A stretch of 58,170 nt of DNA from Chloroflexota bacterium (lineage in GTDB: Bacteria > Chloroflexota > UBA11872 > VXOZ01). The stretch is from contig JAPPLM010000048.1 of the NCBI GenBank assembly GCA_028874195.1, positions 1 to 58,170 on the forward strand, read 5' to 3'. Shown here piece after piece: positions 9,190 to 18,209 of this stretch. The notes beneath the pieces are model-generated. The model was not told the DNA's origin, did no database searches, and saw only the letters and a list, made by a program, of their open reading frames with translations. Position 1 is the stretch's first letter. Every line of letters starts with the position of its first letter. A program made the position numbers and the translations under genes.

Positions 9190-10335
9190 CTAGGTGGTGA
9201 GCTTTACGTAGAGGTAGCTGAGCACGATGCGGAGGATTGCCGCCGTGGGAATTGCCAGCAGCATCCCGGAGATTCCGAAGAGCGCTCCTCCGGATAGGAT
9301 AGCAAAAAGCGTCAGCACCGGGTTGAGTTGCACATACCGCCCCACGACGTTCGGGATGATGAGATAGTCTTCGATGTGGCGCATCACCGTGTACATGAGC
9401 GCGACGATAACGGCGTAGACCACCGGCGACCAGCCGTACGGGCTGGGATAGACCAATGCCAGCAACACGGCCGGCGTCGCCGCCAGTACGGGCCCGATGA
9501 AGGGAATGAGTTCCAGAAAGCCCGCCGCCGGCGCCAAGACGAGGGCGTAGGGCACGCCCAAGATTCTCAAGCCGATATAGGTCGCCACCGACATTATCAC
9601 TACCAGCATCAACTGCCCGCGGATGAAGCGGCCCACCATGCGGTCGATTTGGCCACCCAACATCGACACCTCCTGGCGGTACGGCGCCGGCACCATGCGG
9701 CGCGCCCAAATGCCAAAACGGTTCGATTCCAGCAGCAAGTAGAAGGTAGCGAAGAGGCAGAGCAGGAATTTAAGCGCCAACTCAACAACGTGCAAAGCGA
9801 TTCCCAGAGCGGCATCGATTACTTGAGACGTCGCGGAATCCAATGTGCCGGCCAGAAGCTCACCCGAGGACCCGATCACCGCCTCCAGACCGAAAAGATC
9901 GACCTGCGCATACGTAGCGATCGTGCTCTCTAGATTCTCCACGATACTCGGCAGGCTGCGCCGCAGACCTTCCAACTCACGGCTGAGCGGCGGGTAACCG
10001 AACGTGAAGAGCAACACGATGCCGCCGAAGAAGAACCCCATGAGAATAAGAGTCACCCAGAAACGATGGAGCCGCGTGTGCTTGCAGAGCCACGTTACCA
10101 ACGGCGCCAAGAGATAGGCCAAAGCTCCAGCCCAAATGAACGGCCAGATGATGGCCCGCACCCCGTACACGAAGAAGACCGCGAGCGCAAGCAGCGCAAT
10201 GGCTACCACAGCCTTGGTGCGGGGCGAAAACCGCACGCCGGGGGGCTGCGGCCCGGGTGGTTGCGGCAGCGTGGAGCCGTCCGGCTCTTCCGCAGGGGCG
10301 TCTTCAATCTCCGAAGGAGTCGTAATGCTGCTCAT
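9190..10335 (-). CDS. AI-2E family transporter (PF01594-type permease)
   Basis: A 381-residue polytopic membrane protein of the AI-2E/YhhQ-like exporter family, with a proline-rich cytoplasmic N-terminus (residues 1-38), then about eight hydrophobic segments. The family signature lies in the second half: GQLMLVVIMSV, the GVPYALVLAPAAGFLELIPF loop with IGP, and the late PIIPNVVGRYVQLNPVLTLF-like region ending in GISGMLLAIPTAA. Members have been linked to autoinducer-2 export, sodium/proton exchange and other roles, so the substrate is not assigned. It is the first gene of the minus-strand run that continues into the acetyltransferase and the threonine genes. Confidence 0.88.
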   Translation of the reverse strand: MSSITTPSEIEDAPAEEPDGSTLPQPPGPQPPGVRFSPRTKAVVAIALLALAVFFVYGVRAIIWPFIWAGALAYLLAPLVTWLCKHTRLHRFWVTLILMGFFFGGIVLLFTFGYPPLSRELEGLRRSLPSIVENLESTIATYAQVDLFGLEAVIGSSGELLAGTLDSATSQVIDAALGIALHVVELALKFLLCLFATFYLLLESNRFGIWARRMVPAPYRQEVSMLGGQIDRMVGRFIRGQLMLVVIMSVATYIGLRILGVPYALVLAPAAGFLELIPFIGPVLAATPAVLLALVYPSPYGWSPVVYAVIVALMYTVMRHIEDYLIIPNVVGRYVQLNPVLTLFAILSGGALFGISGMLLAIPTAAILRIVLSYLYVKLTT

Positions 10336-10472
10336 TGCACCTTTTCACTATTGGCAGTCATAAGAATCACACACCCATTAACTATGACACAGGCCGCACG
10401 GAAACGCACCCCGCTCTTGGAAAAAAGGGCTCGCAGGGGGCAAGTCCAGGGTAAATCGTGGGCGCAACATGG

Positions 10473-10501
10473 TTGACGAATCCTTAGATTTCCCTTAGAA
10501 T
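10473..10501 (+). promoter_or_regulatory. Sigma-70 type promoter
   Basis: TTGACG (10473-10478) and TAGAAT (10496-10501) are separated by exactly 17 bases, close to the housekeeping consensus. The start of transcription would fall near 10508, about 50 bases before the small gene at 10558. Confidence 0.6.
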
Positions 10502-10557
10502 AAGGAGGCGCGCTGTGCAGTAAAACACGTCCAGCAACGAGGGTGAGGAGGGATCAC

Positions 10558-10965
10558 ATGGCAAGTAGTACCGACGTGGACTCTGTCCTTAGTATCTATA
10601 ATTCCTATCTCGCAAATCAAAAGCGTCTTTCACGAACGGAGACTGGTAAGCGAATAAAGTGGCTAAGAGACTTCAGTCGTTGCATGTGCGCACGGAAGAC
10701 CATCTACGACATATCGGTACGCGACGTTGTCATCTATTTTGCAGAATGGGCCGAAAAGTTCGAAGACCCTGACGAATGGTACGACCGCTATAAAGTCCTA
10801 GAACGCTTTTTCGATGATCTTGTAGACATGCAGTATCTTGAAACAAACCAGATCAAAGGCATTTACGACGATACCGATATCGAGCCCGAACTCACTGATG
10901 ATGCCGGACCGTCCGAGTCCCTGGCGCCGGTGAACTGGATGCGGCAAGACCATCCGCTTTACTAA
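10558..10965 (+). CDS. Stand-alone core-binding (SAM-like) domain protein, integrase-like
   Basis: A 135-residue protein whose residues about 10-100 follow the pattern of the N-terminal core-binding domain of XerC/D-type tyrosine recombinases: a helix with IYNSYLANQKRLS, TGKRIKWLRDFSRCMC, a loop ISVRDVVIYFAEW, then YKVLERFFDDLVDMQYLETNQI. No catalytic domain (R-H-x-x-R...Y) follows; the gene ends in an acidic tail and no continuation is seen downstream. It could be a truncated integrase relic or a small DNA-binding protein. The ATG at 10558 has GAGGAGGG ahead of it, and a good promoter lies at 10473-10501, which argues for a live gene. Base composition is more A/T-rich than that of the neighbours. 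Confidence 0.7.
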   Translation: MASSTDVDSVLSIYNSYLANQKRLSRTETGKRIKWLRDFSRCMCARKTIYDISVRDVVIYFAEWAEKFEDPDEWYDRYKVLERFFDDLVDMQYLETNQIKGIYDDTDIEPELTDDAGPSESLAPVNWMRQDHPLY

Positions 10966-11380
10966 GCGTTGCGCTCCAACTCGACGAGATTTCGACCGAA
11001 AACAACAAACGGCTCGCCCTCGGGTTATTTTCAGTTCCTTCCCGCTTGGCGATATGCTAGCCGGAAAGCCCGCGAAACCCCTCCACCGTGTCCTCCTTTG
11101 CGACCTATCGCAGCTAACGCCGATTGGCCGGAGCAAGCAGGCACGAGGATCTGGAACTGACCTCCGTGTAGCTATCCCTCTCCTTATTGGCGGTCAAGGT
11201 GTTGGCTTCTCGTCTACGCGCGCTCTCCGTCCATAGCGCAATGCTTTGCGCCGCCCTGATCCGCAAGTCTAGGGTAACGCAGCCGTAGAACTCTCAGTTC
11301 GATATCTAATTGGTTTTGCCCCGCGGTCTACATGCTTCACGAGAAACGAAACGAGACACAAGAACGAGGAGGGTAGACGG
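10966..11380. other. Intergenic region, nothing recognised
   Basis: About 415 bases without a supported gene, RNA or repeat. Small open frames here lack start sites and recognisable sequence. The ribosome-binding site of the next gene lies at the end (GAGGAGGG near 11367). Confidence 0.5.
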
Positions 11381-12133
11381 ATGCCATCGCTCTGTTTTGG
11401 CGTAGGCGAGAAGATCGTCTTCATTGGCGATAGCATTACCGACTGCGAGAGACGTACGCAGGAACACGGCCCGTATGGCAGGGGGTACGTTAGCTTGGCG
11501 CGTGCCTTCCTCCATGCGCGATACCCGTCCCACGGGCTGACCATTGTCAATCGAGGCATTGGCGGCAACACCATTCGCGACCTGGCGGCGCGCTGGCAGG
11601 AGGACGTACTCGCCGAGGAGCCGGACTGGCTCTCGGTGAAGATCGGCATCAACGACGTGGGGCGTCTCATCTTAGGTTTGATGAGCGACCATGTGCCGCT
11701 TGACGAGTACGAAGCTACCTACCGCTCGCTCTTGCGGCAGACCCCGGCAGTTGCAAACGGCAAGCTGATCCTGATGGAGCCCTATGTAATTGAGCCGCCG
11801 GTCTCGGACGATCCGGCCGCTGTTACCGGCATCAGTCTGTCGGACGTGCAGCAAGAGTTCGGCGCGCTGCGCGGCAGCGGCGTGCGGGACAGTGCGCTGC
11901 TCTCCGCAGGCTGGATGTATTTCCGCTGCTACATCGATGCCTACATCGAAGTGGTGCACCGCCTTGCTGAAGAATTCGACGCCATTCTCGTCCGCACACA
12001 AGCGGCGTTTGATGAAGCCATAGAAGCCCAGCCACCGGCAGTGTGGGCCGCGGATCGCATTCATCCCGACCTGCCCGGCCATGCCGTGATCGCGCGCGCG
12101 TTCCTGGCGGCGGTGGGCTACGGCCACGTGTAG
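11381..12133 (+). CDS. SGNH/GDSL-type hydrolase
   Basis: A 250-residue esterase/lipase-like hydrolase of the SGNH superfamily. The nucleophile block is FIGDSITDC (Ser18), the oxyanion glycine is in NRGIGGNT, the asparagine block is VKIGINDVG, and the catalytic Asp/His pair is ADRIHPDLPGH near the C-terminus. There is no signal peptide, so it is probably cytoplasmic. Family members deacetylate carbohydrates or cleave acyl esters; the substrate here is unknown. The gene starts at an ATG after GAGGAGGG and is followed 125 bases later by an oxidoreductase gene in the same direction, so a joint role in sugar-ester catabolism is plausible but not shown. Confidence 0.88.
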   Translation: MPSLCFGVGEKIVFIGDSITDCERRTQEHGPYGRGYVSLARAFLHARYPSHGLTIVNRGIGGNTIRDLAARWQEDVLAEEPDWLSVKIGINDVGRLILGLMSDHVPLDEYEATYRSLLRQTPAVANGKLILMEPYVIEPPVSDDPAAVTGISLSDVQQEFGALRGSGVRDSALLSAGWMYFRCYIDAYIEVVHRLAEEFDAILVRTQAAFDEAIEAQPPAVWAADRIHPDLPGHAVIARAFLAAVGYGHV

Positions 12134-12258
12134 ATGAGAGTGAGAAACTTCCGTTTGACCTGACAGCCTACAGACGCTTGCGGAGCGAATGACAGCATGA
12201 TTGCAGGATCTGCCGGCGATTGCAGATGTTCTCGAATGTACTTTGAAGGGACGAGCGC

Positions 12259-13257
12259 ATGAGCACGAAGTTACGGGTCGGCATTATCGGCGTGGGCGGC
12301 AATGGCGGTCGTTTTTTGGACGCCTATGCCACCAACCCACGAGTGGAAGTGATAGCGATCTGCGACACGCGTGATGAACACCGTCAAGCCCAGCAGGAGA
12401 AATACCATGTGCCCCATGGCTACGCTGATGTGGACGCGCTGCTAAAGCACGATGAGATTGACTTGGTCTCTATCCACGCGCCGGACTGGCTGCACGCTCC
12501 GTTTACACTAGCTGGGCTCGACGCAGGCAAGCACGTATTCGTAGAGAAGCCCATGGCGACCAGTGTTGAAGACTGCCTGGAGATGGTTGCGCGCGCGGAT
12601 GCCGCGCCCACGCGGGTGGCGGTGGGGCACGTACTGCGCACGCGACCATACTTCCGCATGCTCAAGGCAATGGTGGAGGCGGGCGAGATTGGAGAGATCT
12701 ATGCCATGCGGTCGCACTACCTGACGAACCCGATGCACAGAAGTGCGAGTTTTCAGGAAATTGCGCACAGAAGCTATTCTTTGCCAATGCTCACGATGGG
12801 TGTGCATCCGGTCGACCTGATGCGCTGGTATGCCGGTGACATTGTGGAGGTGCAGGCCATGGAGAGCCGGGACATGGCGCTGCCGGGCAATCCTAGAGAC
12901 GAATCGGTCACGGCGCTGTACCGCTTTGCTGGCGGCGCCACGGGTAGCATCACGGTGTGCTGGGCGTCGAATTACATCTTCGATTCCGACTACGGTCTCG
13001 AGCTTCACGGCAGCGAGGCCAGCGTCGCGCGAGGCGAGGTGCACCGCAGGGGGACGTTTGAGCGGGAACCCCTGCCAGAGCCGCCGCAGGATACGCGAGA
13101 AGGCTATGCGGCGGAGGTGGATAGCGTCGTTGACAGCCTCTTGGACGAAACGCCGCTCTTCTGCGACGTCCACGAAGGCGCCCGCAGCGCCATCGCGTGC
13201 CTGATGGCTATTGAAGCCGCCAAGACCGGCAAGACGCTGGCAGTGCCGAATCCCTAG
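12259..13257 (+). CDS. Gfo/Idh/MocA family oxidoreductase
   Basis: A 332-residue NAD(P)-dependent oxidoreductase of the glucose-fructose oxidoreductase/inositol dehydrogenase family. The dinucleotide motif GVGGNG is at residues 11-16 and the conserved lysine motif EKP at 96-98 (VFVEKPMA). A later H-P-V-D motif (GVHPVDLMRWY) supplies the expected catalytic histidine region. The substrate is probably a sugar, inositol or derivative. Preceding SGNH hydrolase and following minus-strand solute-binding protein hint at carbohydrate use, but they are not an operon with it. The start ATG at 12259 is good; ribosome-binding sequence GAAGGGACGAG lies just upstream. Confidence 0.9.
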   Translation: MSTKLRVGIIGVGGNGGRFLDAYATNPRVEVIAICDTRDEHRQAQQEKYHVPHGYADVDALLKHDEIDLVSIHAPDWLHAPFTLAGLDAGKHVFVEKPMATSVEDCLEMVARADAAPTRVAVGHVLRTRPYFRMLKAMVEAGEIGEIYAMRSHYLTNPMHRSASFQEIAHRSYSLPMLTMGVHPVDLMRWYAGDIVEVQAMESRDMALPGNPRDESVTALYRFAGGATGSITVCWASNYIFDSDYGLELHGSEASVARGEVHRRGTFEREPLPEPPQDTREGYAAEVDSVVDSLLDETPLFCDVHEGARSAIACLMAIEAAKTGKTLAVPNP

Positions 13258-13680
13258 AGACCTCCGAAGGGGTCTGCTGCAAAGGGGTGTTATGGTGCTT
13301 CAAGCGACGTAGCGATTACGATGCCGTTCGCACTGAGGCTGCCTGTCCTGAGCTTGTCGAAGGGTCGAAGTATGGAGGTATCAACTCTGCCGTAGGGCGA
13401 GGGCTTGTCCCCCGCAGTTGAGAGCCATCCCGCCTCTGAGTGCCCTTCGACAGGCTCAGGGCGAACGGAAAGATGTCCGCCGCTGCGTAAGGAATCGAAT
13501 CTGCCGTAGCGCGGGGGCTTGTCCCCCGCTCTTGATTTTGGTCACGTCGTACTCGCCAGCAAGGGGCCGATTGTGCGCAGCTAATTTGAACGTCAAGAAA
13601 GAGCCCGGAGAGGTGAACACTCTCCAGGCTCTTTCAATTATCGACTAATGTCGTGAGGGCCGATATAGGCAGCCGTCAGC
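13258..13680. repeat. Intergenic region with mixed palindromic repeats
   Basis: No gene is supported. It holds two copies of the GCGGGGGCTTGTCCCCCGC family (13392-13415, degenerate, and 13506-13529) and two copies of the CCTGAGCTTGTCGAAGG family in opposite orientation (13342-13364 and 13443-13466). A hairpin at 13598-13634 closes the region. Confidence 0.75.
13598..13634. terminator. Probable bidirectional transcription terminator
   Basis: Arms 13598-13612 and 13620-13634 pair in 14 of 15 positions around a 7-base loop. It lies between the convergent ends of the oxidoreductase (ends 13257) and the solute-binding protein (ends 13681). Short T-rich runs follow on both strands. No other role is indicated. 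Confidence 0.6.
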
Positions 13681-15069
13681 CTACAGGTTGGCGGCGTTCC
13701 ACTCGTCCACGATCACCTGGCAGTCTTCCTCGGCTTTCTCCAAAGCCTGCGCAGCAGTCGTTGCCTCTTCGCTCCACCACGGGCTCATGGCCTCGCCGTA
13801 GGCGCCCCGCAACTCACCGTACTGGGGATGCGGGAAGTACGGCTTGGCGTAGTCCGCCGCGCGGGCGAACGCCAGCAGGTTTGCAGGATCGGGCTTCTCG
13901 TCCGTCGGCACGAACACCTCTTCCGCAATCGAATTGATCGCCGGAATGATGTTGCCCTGACCGCCCGTCCAACTCAGGTGCTCCGGTCCTACGAGGAAGG
14001 AGAGGAATTCGGCGGCGCCTTCCAGTTTCTGGGTGGTGGCCACCGTGAAGATTTCCTCGATGCCGAAGAATGCGCCTTTGCCTTCTTCGCCGCCGCCAAC
14101 CGCCGTCGGCTGCTCGACGATATCGAAGTTCACGCCGGCCTCGTGGCGGCGGATCGGCTCCAAGCCCCACGTGCCGTACACGGCCATGGCAACTTTGCCG
14201 TTGGCAAATGAATTGAAGAACTGCGCGTCCTCCTGGCTGTTGTAGTCCTCAGGGCGCGGGCCCACTTCATACTTGGCCCAGTTGTCCCGCCACCATTGGA
14301 CTGACTCGAGCCCTAGCGGGCCGTTTACTGTCACCTCGGTGCCGGAATCGTCCATGAAGCCCTGATACATGCCCGCGATCCAGTAGGCGACGTAGTGTAC
14401 GGTCGCCACGCCCCAGATCTTCTCATCAGACGTGCTCAGGCTGGCGGACACCTTCTGCGCTGCGTCGAGGCGGTCTTCGAATGTGTCGCTATCCTGGGGA
14501 TAGGGCACGCCGGCTTTGTCGAAGAGGTCCTTGTTGTAGAACCACGCCGTGGTGTTGATGCCGATGGGCGCGGCAATCAACTTGCCCTGCCACGTCAGAC
14601 CGTTGACCAGCGTCTGGTTGAGCTGGCTCATGTCGTAACCCATGCCCTTCAGAAGCACGTTGGCGTCATACAAGATGCCGGCAAAGGGGTGGATACCCAC
14701 ACCGAACCAGCCCAAGTCCGGCGCCGCGCCGCCCGCCACCGTGGCGAGGAGCTTGGTCCTGGGATTGCCGCCAAATGAACCGGCAACGTCCATGGTGTTC
14801 ACATGAACACCGGTTTCTTTGCTGTTGTACGTCTCAATGATCCACTCCAGCCAGCGGCTCTTGCCGGAGGAATAGTGGGGCCACAGGAAGGTAATTTCCG
14901 TGGTCTCCGTCATCGCGGGCTTCTCAGACTCTTTGGCCATCTCGCCCTCGGCCGGGGCCGCCGGGGCCATACCGGCCTGGGCGCAAGCCGCCAGCAGGGC
15001 GGATCCGCCGACTATGGCAGCGCCACCGCGCAGAAACTGGCTGCGTGAAAGACGCTTCTCGCTAAGCAT
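13681..15069 (-). CDS. ABC-type extracellular solute-binding lipoprotein
   Basis: A 462-residue family 1 type solute-binding protein. The start ATG at 15069 follows GAGGAGG at ideal spacing; an ATG at 15084 lies upstream of that site and is less likely. The leader has SRSQFLRGG, a hydrophobic core and the lipobox LAAC with Cys29, so the mature protein is lipid-anchored outside the membrane. The body shows W-x-x-G and PIGINTTAWFYNKDLFDKAG, the characteristic sugar-binding-protein block, then FANGKVAMAVYGTW near the hinge. It most likely delivers a sugar or oligosaccharide to an ABC permease. No permease or ATPase gene is next to it, which is unusual for this class. Confidence 0.92.
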   Translation of the reverse strand: MLSEKRLSRSQFLRGGAAIVGGSALLAACAQAGMAPAAPAEGEMAKESEKPAMTETTEITFLWPHYSSGKSRWLEWIIETYNSKETGVHVNTMDVAGSFGGNPRTKLLATVAGGAAPDLGWFGVGIHPFAGILYDANVLLKGMGYDMSQLNQTLVNGLTWQGKLIAAPIGINTTAWFYNKDLFDKAGVPYPQDSDTFEDRLDAAQKVSASLSTSDEKIWGVATVHYVAYWIAGMYQGFMDDSGTEVTVNGPLGLESVQWWRDNWAKYEVGPRPEDYNSQEDAQFFNSFANGKVAMAVYGTWGLEPIRRHEAGVNFDIVEQPTAVGGGEEGKGAFFGIEEIFTVATTQKLEGAAEFLSFLVGPEHLSWTGGQGNIIPAINSIAEEVFVPTDEKPDPANLLAFARAADYAKPYFPHPQYGELRGAYGEAMSPWWSEEATTAAQALEKAEEDCQVIVDEWNAANL

Positions 15070-15265
15070 GCAAGACCTCCTCATAAGGGTCTAGGGTACA
15101 CTTGCTTTTCCGCTGTCCCGATTGAACAGACTACTCATTCGTAGCATACACAGCATAGCATAGTCCCTGCTGTTCGGCGAGTACACAGCGTGCGCAGGAA
15201 CGGGGCATCGATTGCTTCACGGCATGGCGTTAGGGCTAGAGCGTTACTATGCTCCCGTGTGCGCG

Positions 15266-15568
15266 CTACGCCGGCAGAACGCCCAAGAACAACGCCAGTA
15301 GGAAGCCAAACGCCGCTATCACCAAGCCGGCCGTGGTGAATACTAAACCAACGAGCCAGCGTTGCTGGGCGCTGAAGCGGTCGGTGATCTTGACTTCCAA
15401 GGCGGCAATATCTACTTTCAATTCGGATACTGCCGCATGCAACGCGTCAGTGGTGACAAGGTTGTCATGCCGGTTGCCAATGGCGTCAACCAGCACCGCA
15501 GCGTGACTCTCAGGTATCCCTGCTTTCACAAACGCCGTAAACGTCTTGTGGGTGTCAAAGACCGCCAT
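15266..15568 (-). CDS. Small DUF1640-like coiled-coil membrane protein
   Basis: A 100-residue protein. The N-terminus resembles the DUF1640/coiled-coil (CCDC90-like) family: FDTHKTFTAFVKAGIPESHA followed by a short A-L-x-x-A helix region and a heptad-patterned stretch (ALHAAVSELKVDIAALEVKI). One transmembrane segment follows at the C-terminus (about residues 72-96, WLVGLVFTTAGLVIAAFGFL). Function is unknown; such proteins are often small membrane tethers. A second protein with the same layout is at 23811-24098. It has a ribosome-binding site (GGAAGGGAGTG) upstream of the ATG at 15568. Confidence 0.7.
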   Translation of the reverse strand: MAVFDTHKTFTAFVKAGIPESHAAVLVDAIGNRHDNLVTTDALHAAVSELKVDIAALEVKITDRFSAQQRWLVGLVFTTAGLVIAAFGFLLALFLGVLPA

Positions 15569-15784
15569 CGGTCACTCCCTTCCCCAGCTCGATTTCCAGC
15601 ATGCTACACACCGCACGAGCGTGGCGGAGAAATCTTGTATGCGCAACTCATGCGTTCGAAGGTATCCTGACCGTACAGATCCCCCACAACGGTAGCATTA
15701 TTACTATAGCATAGCTCGTGCCCGTTCTTTGCAGACCTGTGTGCAACCAAACCGGGACGGATTTGTCAAACCCAAGCGATACCG

Positions 15785-16765
15785 CTAGAGCGGCAGCGTG
15801 ATGTCCCCGCCTTGTTCCGAGGACATGAACGTCGCCAAGCACACTTCCAACGCGCGGCGGCCGTCGTGGCCGTCCGGCATGGGCGGCGTGCCGTTGCGCG
15901 CGCTGTCGTAGAACGCCGCGAGCTGGTTGGTCATGCCTACGCTGCTGGCTTCCGTCTCGATTTCCTCGCGCTTGCCGTCGTGAGTTACCAAGGTCGGACC
16001 GGAGTGCCGGTTGATGTGAATGGCGCCCTTAGTACCGGCCAGGCCGAAGTTCGACGCGCCCGCCGGGTAGATCTGGCTGCTGTGCAGCGAACCGATAGCG
16101 CCGTTTTCATAGTTCAATGTCGTAATGAAGGTATCCTCGACATCCGTATTGTCAAACGTGCCGAACGTGGCGTTGCCGTGCACCGAAGCCACCGGGCCGC
16201 CCATCCAGAGGAGCAGGTCGAGCTCGTGCACCGACGACGACCACGTGCCGCCGACCAACTCCCGCTTCAGACGCCATTCGCCTACGCCGAAGGGGGGGCG
16301 TCCGCTCAGGCGCGTCGACCACGCCAACTTGAGGTCGCCGATGTCGCCGTTCTGCAACCGCTTGTGCACCTCGACGTAGATCGGCCAATACCGCATCACA
16401 AAGCCCAGCATCAGGGGCACCCCCGCCTTGTCGGCGGCGGCGAGCATGGCATCGCAATCGTCGAGTTGCAGCGCCATCGGCTTTTCGCAGAAGATGGCGA
16501 TACCGGCTTCAGCCGCGTCAACGCAAATCTGCCGGTGCGTCGACGTGGGAGTTACTACGAGAACCGCATCGAGCCCTTCAGCGAGGAGATCGCGGTGGTC
16601 GGTGAATGCCTTGACGCCCAGTTCATCCGCAACCGCTTGAGCGGATTCCATGTGGACGTCCACTACGCCGACCAGTTCGATATCGTCCATTTCGTGCGAA
16701 ATCTTGGCTTCACTCGGTCCAAGACCTCCGCAGCCGACAACACCAGTTCGCAATGTGCTTGCCAT
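15785..16765 (-). CDS. Gfo/Idh/MocA family oxidoreductase
   Basis: A 326-residue member of the glucose-fructose oxidoreductase/inositol dehydrogenase family. The nucleotide-binding motif is GCGGLG (11-16) and the catalytic-lysine motif EKP at 94-96 (FCEKPMA). HELDLLLWMGGPV near residue 185 gives the usual acidic/histidine region for sugar dehydrogenases. The start ATG at 16765 has AAGGAGTG upstream, while a longer in-frame ATG at 16849 runs through unrelated sequence. It is divergent from the neighbouring paralogue at 16965, with about 200 bases between the two starts that must hold both promoters. Confidence 0.9.
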   Translation of the reverse strand: MASTLRTGVVGCGGLGPSEAKISHEMDDIELVGVVDVHMESAQAVADELGVKAFTDHRDLLAEGLDAVLVVTPTSTHRQICVDAAEAGIAIFCEKPMALQLDDCDAMLAAADKAGVPLMLGFVMRYWPIYVEVHKRLQNGDIGDLKLAWSTRLSGRPPFGVGEWRLKRELVGGTWSSSVHELDLLLWMGGPVASVHGNATFGTFDNTDVEDTFITTLNYENGAIGSLHSSQIYPAGASNFGLAGTKGAIHINRHSGPTLVTHDGKREEIETEASSVGMTNQLAAFYDSARNGTPPMPDGHDGRRALEVCLATFMSSEQGGDITLPL

Positions 16766-16964
16766 GGCAGACACTCCTTGTAGTTCTTGCGCAAAGTCCA
16801 CACTCAATTGCCAATCGCGAATTTGGACACCATGATAGCAGGTAGCCACGCCATTGGGAAAACCCGCGGTACCACGAGCCGCGGGACCAATATTGCTGCC
16901 GCGGGTGGACGATTATCGGTACAATAGAGCCACTATTCTCTCGGTATTTGGGTAGGAGCAAACC

Positions 16965-18008
16965 ATGGCAGAGAAGTATCGCGTTGGCATCATCGGTTGC
17001 GGTTGGATGGGCAAGTCGCATGCGCAGGCGTATGCCGAGCTTGACAATGTACAGATGGTGGCTGCAGCCGACACCCATCCCAAGGCACTGGCGGAGTTGC
17101 AAGCAGAGCACGACATTCCCAACGGCTATGCCGACTATCACGAACTGCTGGACAAAGAAGACTTGGACATCGTCAGCGTGTGCTCGTGGCCGGGACTGCA
17201 CGCCCCAATGACGATCGCAGCCGCTGAAGCCAAGGTGCCCGGCATCATCTGCGAGAAGCCCATGGCGCGCACGTTGGCCGAGGCCGACGCGATGATTGCC
17301 GCCGCCGAGCAGCACGGTTCCAAGCTCGTGATCGGCCACCAAGGCCGCTTCCGCACGCAGACCAACGCGATACGCAGTCTCATCCAGGATGGCGCTATTG
17401 GCCGCGTGGAGTTTCTCTACATCCAGCAGAACGGCGGCCTGTCCAACAGCTCCATACACAACGTTGATTACGCGCGCTACATCCTTGGCGACCCCAAGGT
17501 TGAGTGGGTGATGGGCTCGGTGGAGCGCCGCACCGACCGCTACGAACGCGCCCAGCGCATCGAGGACCGCGCGCAGGCCCTCATCGGCTTCGCGGGCGGC
17601 GTGCGCGGCGTTCTGGAATCCGATATTGGCGACGACCGGCGGGTGCAGCCCTGCCTCGTCTATGGCTCCCATGGCAGCATCTTCCCCGTCAGCAACGGGC
17701 TTCGGCTGCTGACGTCTGATGGCAGCCAGGAGGTCTCCTTCAACGAGCCGAATGCACAGGCCCTCCAGGCGAAAGAGCTGATCGAGTGGATCGAAGGGCG
17801 ACGCGAGCACCGCGGACATGCGCAAAACGGCCGCCAGGCGTTGGAAGTACTATTGGCTATTTCGGCGTCAACCTACACGCGGGGGATTGTCAATTTCCCG
17901 CTGGAAATCACGGATTACCCTCTCGATTTGGCAATCGAAGAAGGCGTGCTGCCGGTGGAGCAGCCCGGCGCGTATGACATCCGCGGCTATCTGGTGCGGA
18001 AAGACTGA
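16965..18008 (+). CDS. Gfo/Idh/MocA family oxidoreductase
   Basis: A 347-residue family member with the Rossmann motif GCGWMG (11-16) and EKP at residues 97-99 (IICEKPMA). The substrate-domain residues include the H-N-V-D-Y-A-R segment (IHNVDYARYILG). It is divergently transcribed from the gene at 15785-16765. The ATG at 16965 is preceded by GTAGGAGC. Substrate unknown, probably a sugar or polyol. A hairpin at 18044-18066 and a repeat at 18094-18119 follow. Sequence similarity to the other two oxidoreductases nearby is only at the family level, so they are not recent duplicates. Confidence 0.9.
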   Translation: MAEKYRVGIIGCGWMGKSHAQAYAELDNVQMVAAADTHPKALAELQAEHDIPNGYADYHELLDKEDLDIVSVCSWPGLHAPMTIAAAEAKVPGIICEKPMARTLAEADAMIAAAEQHGSKLVIGHQGRFRTQTNAIRSLIQDGAIGRVEFLYIQQNGGLSNSSIHNVDYARYILGDPKVEWVMGSVERRTDRYERAQRIEDRAQALIGFAGGVRGVLESDIGDDRRVQPCLVYGSHGSIFPVSNGLRLLTSDGSQEVSFNEPNAQALQAKELIEWIEGRREHRGHAQNGRQALEVLLAISASTYTRGIVNFPLEITDYPLDLAIEEGVLPVEQPGAYDIRGYLVRKD

Positions 18009-18043
18009 CCAAGTTACACTGTGATCAAGAATGCCATCAGGCA

Positions 18044-18066
18044 GCGGCGCAAAGCCATTGCGCCGC
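18044..18066. repeat. Small perfect hairpin downstream of oxidoreductase gene
   Basis: GCGGCGCAA and TTGCGCCGC pair across the loop AGCCA, 35 bases after the stop at 18008. It might act as a terminator, but there is no T-run. Confidence 0.45.
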
Positions 18067-18093
18067 TTGGCGCCAAGCGGGGTCCCGCACTCC

Positions 18094-18119
18094 GGTAGCG
18101 CAGGTTTGTAACCTGCGCC
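18094..18119 (+). repeat. Repeat family B copy (GCAGGTTTGTAACCTGC)
   Basis: Palindromic GCAGGTTTGTAACCTGC core preceded by GGTAGC. Near-identical copies are at 34210-34235 and 54606-54630 and a related one at 43223-43248. Confidence 0.75.
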
Positions 18120-18209
18120 GCGCGGCGGACGACGGTGGTTTTGAGACGGTAACGACGGATACACGAACTCAATCGCTAAAGTCCACAAACACTGCAAGGG
18201 AGGACAACT

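Noticed and set aside
16710-17825. Long open frame on the minus strand across two oxidoreductase genes
   Set aside because: It is the mirror of genes at 15785-16765 and 16965-18008 in a GC-rich genome and has no recognised domain.
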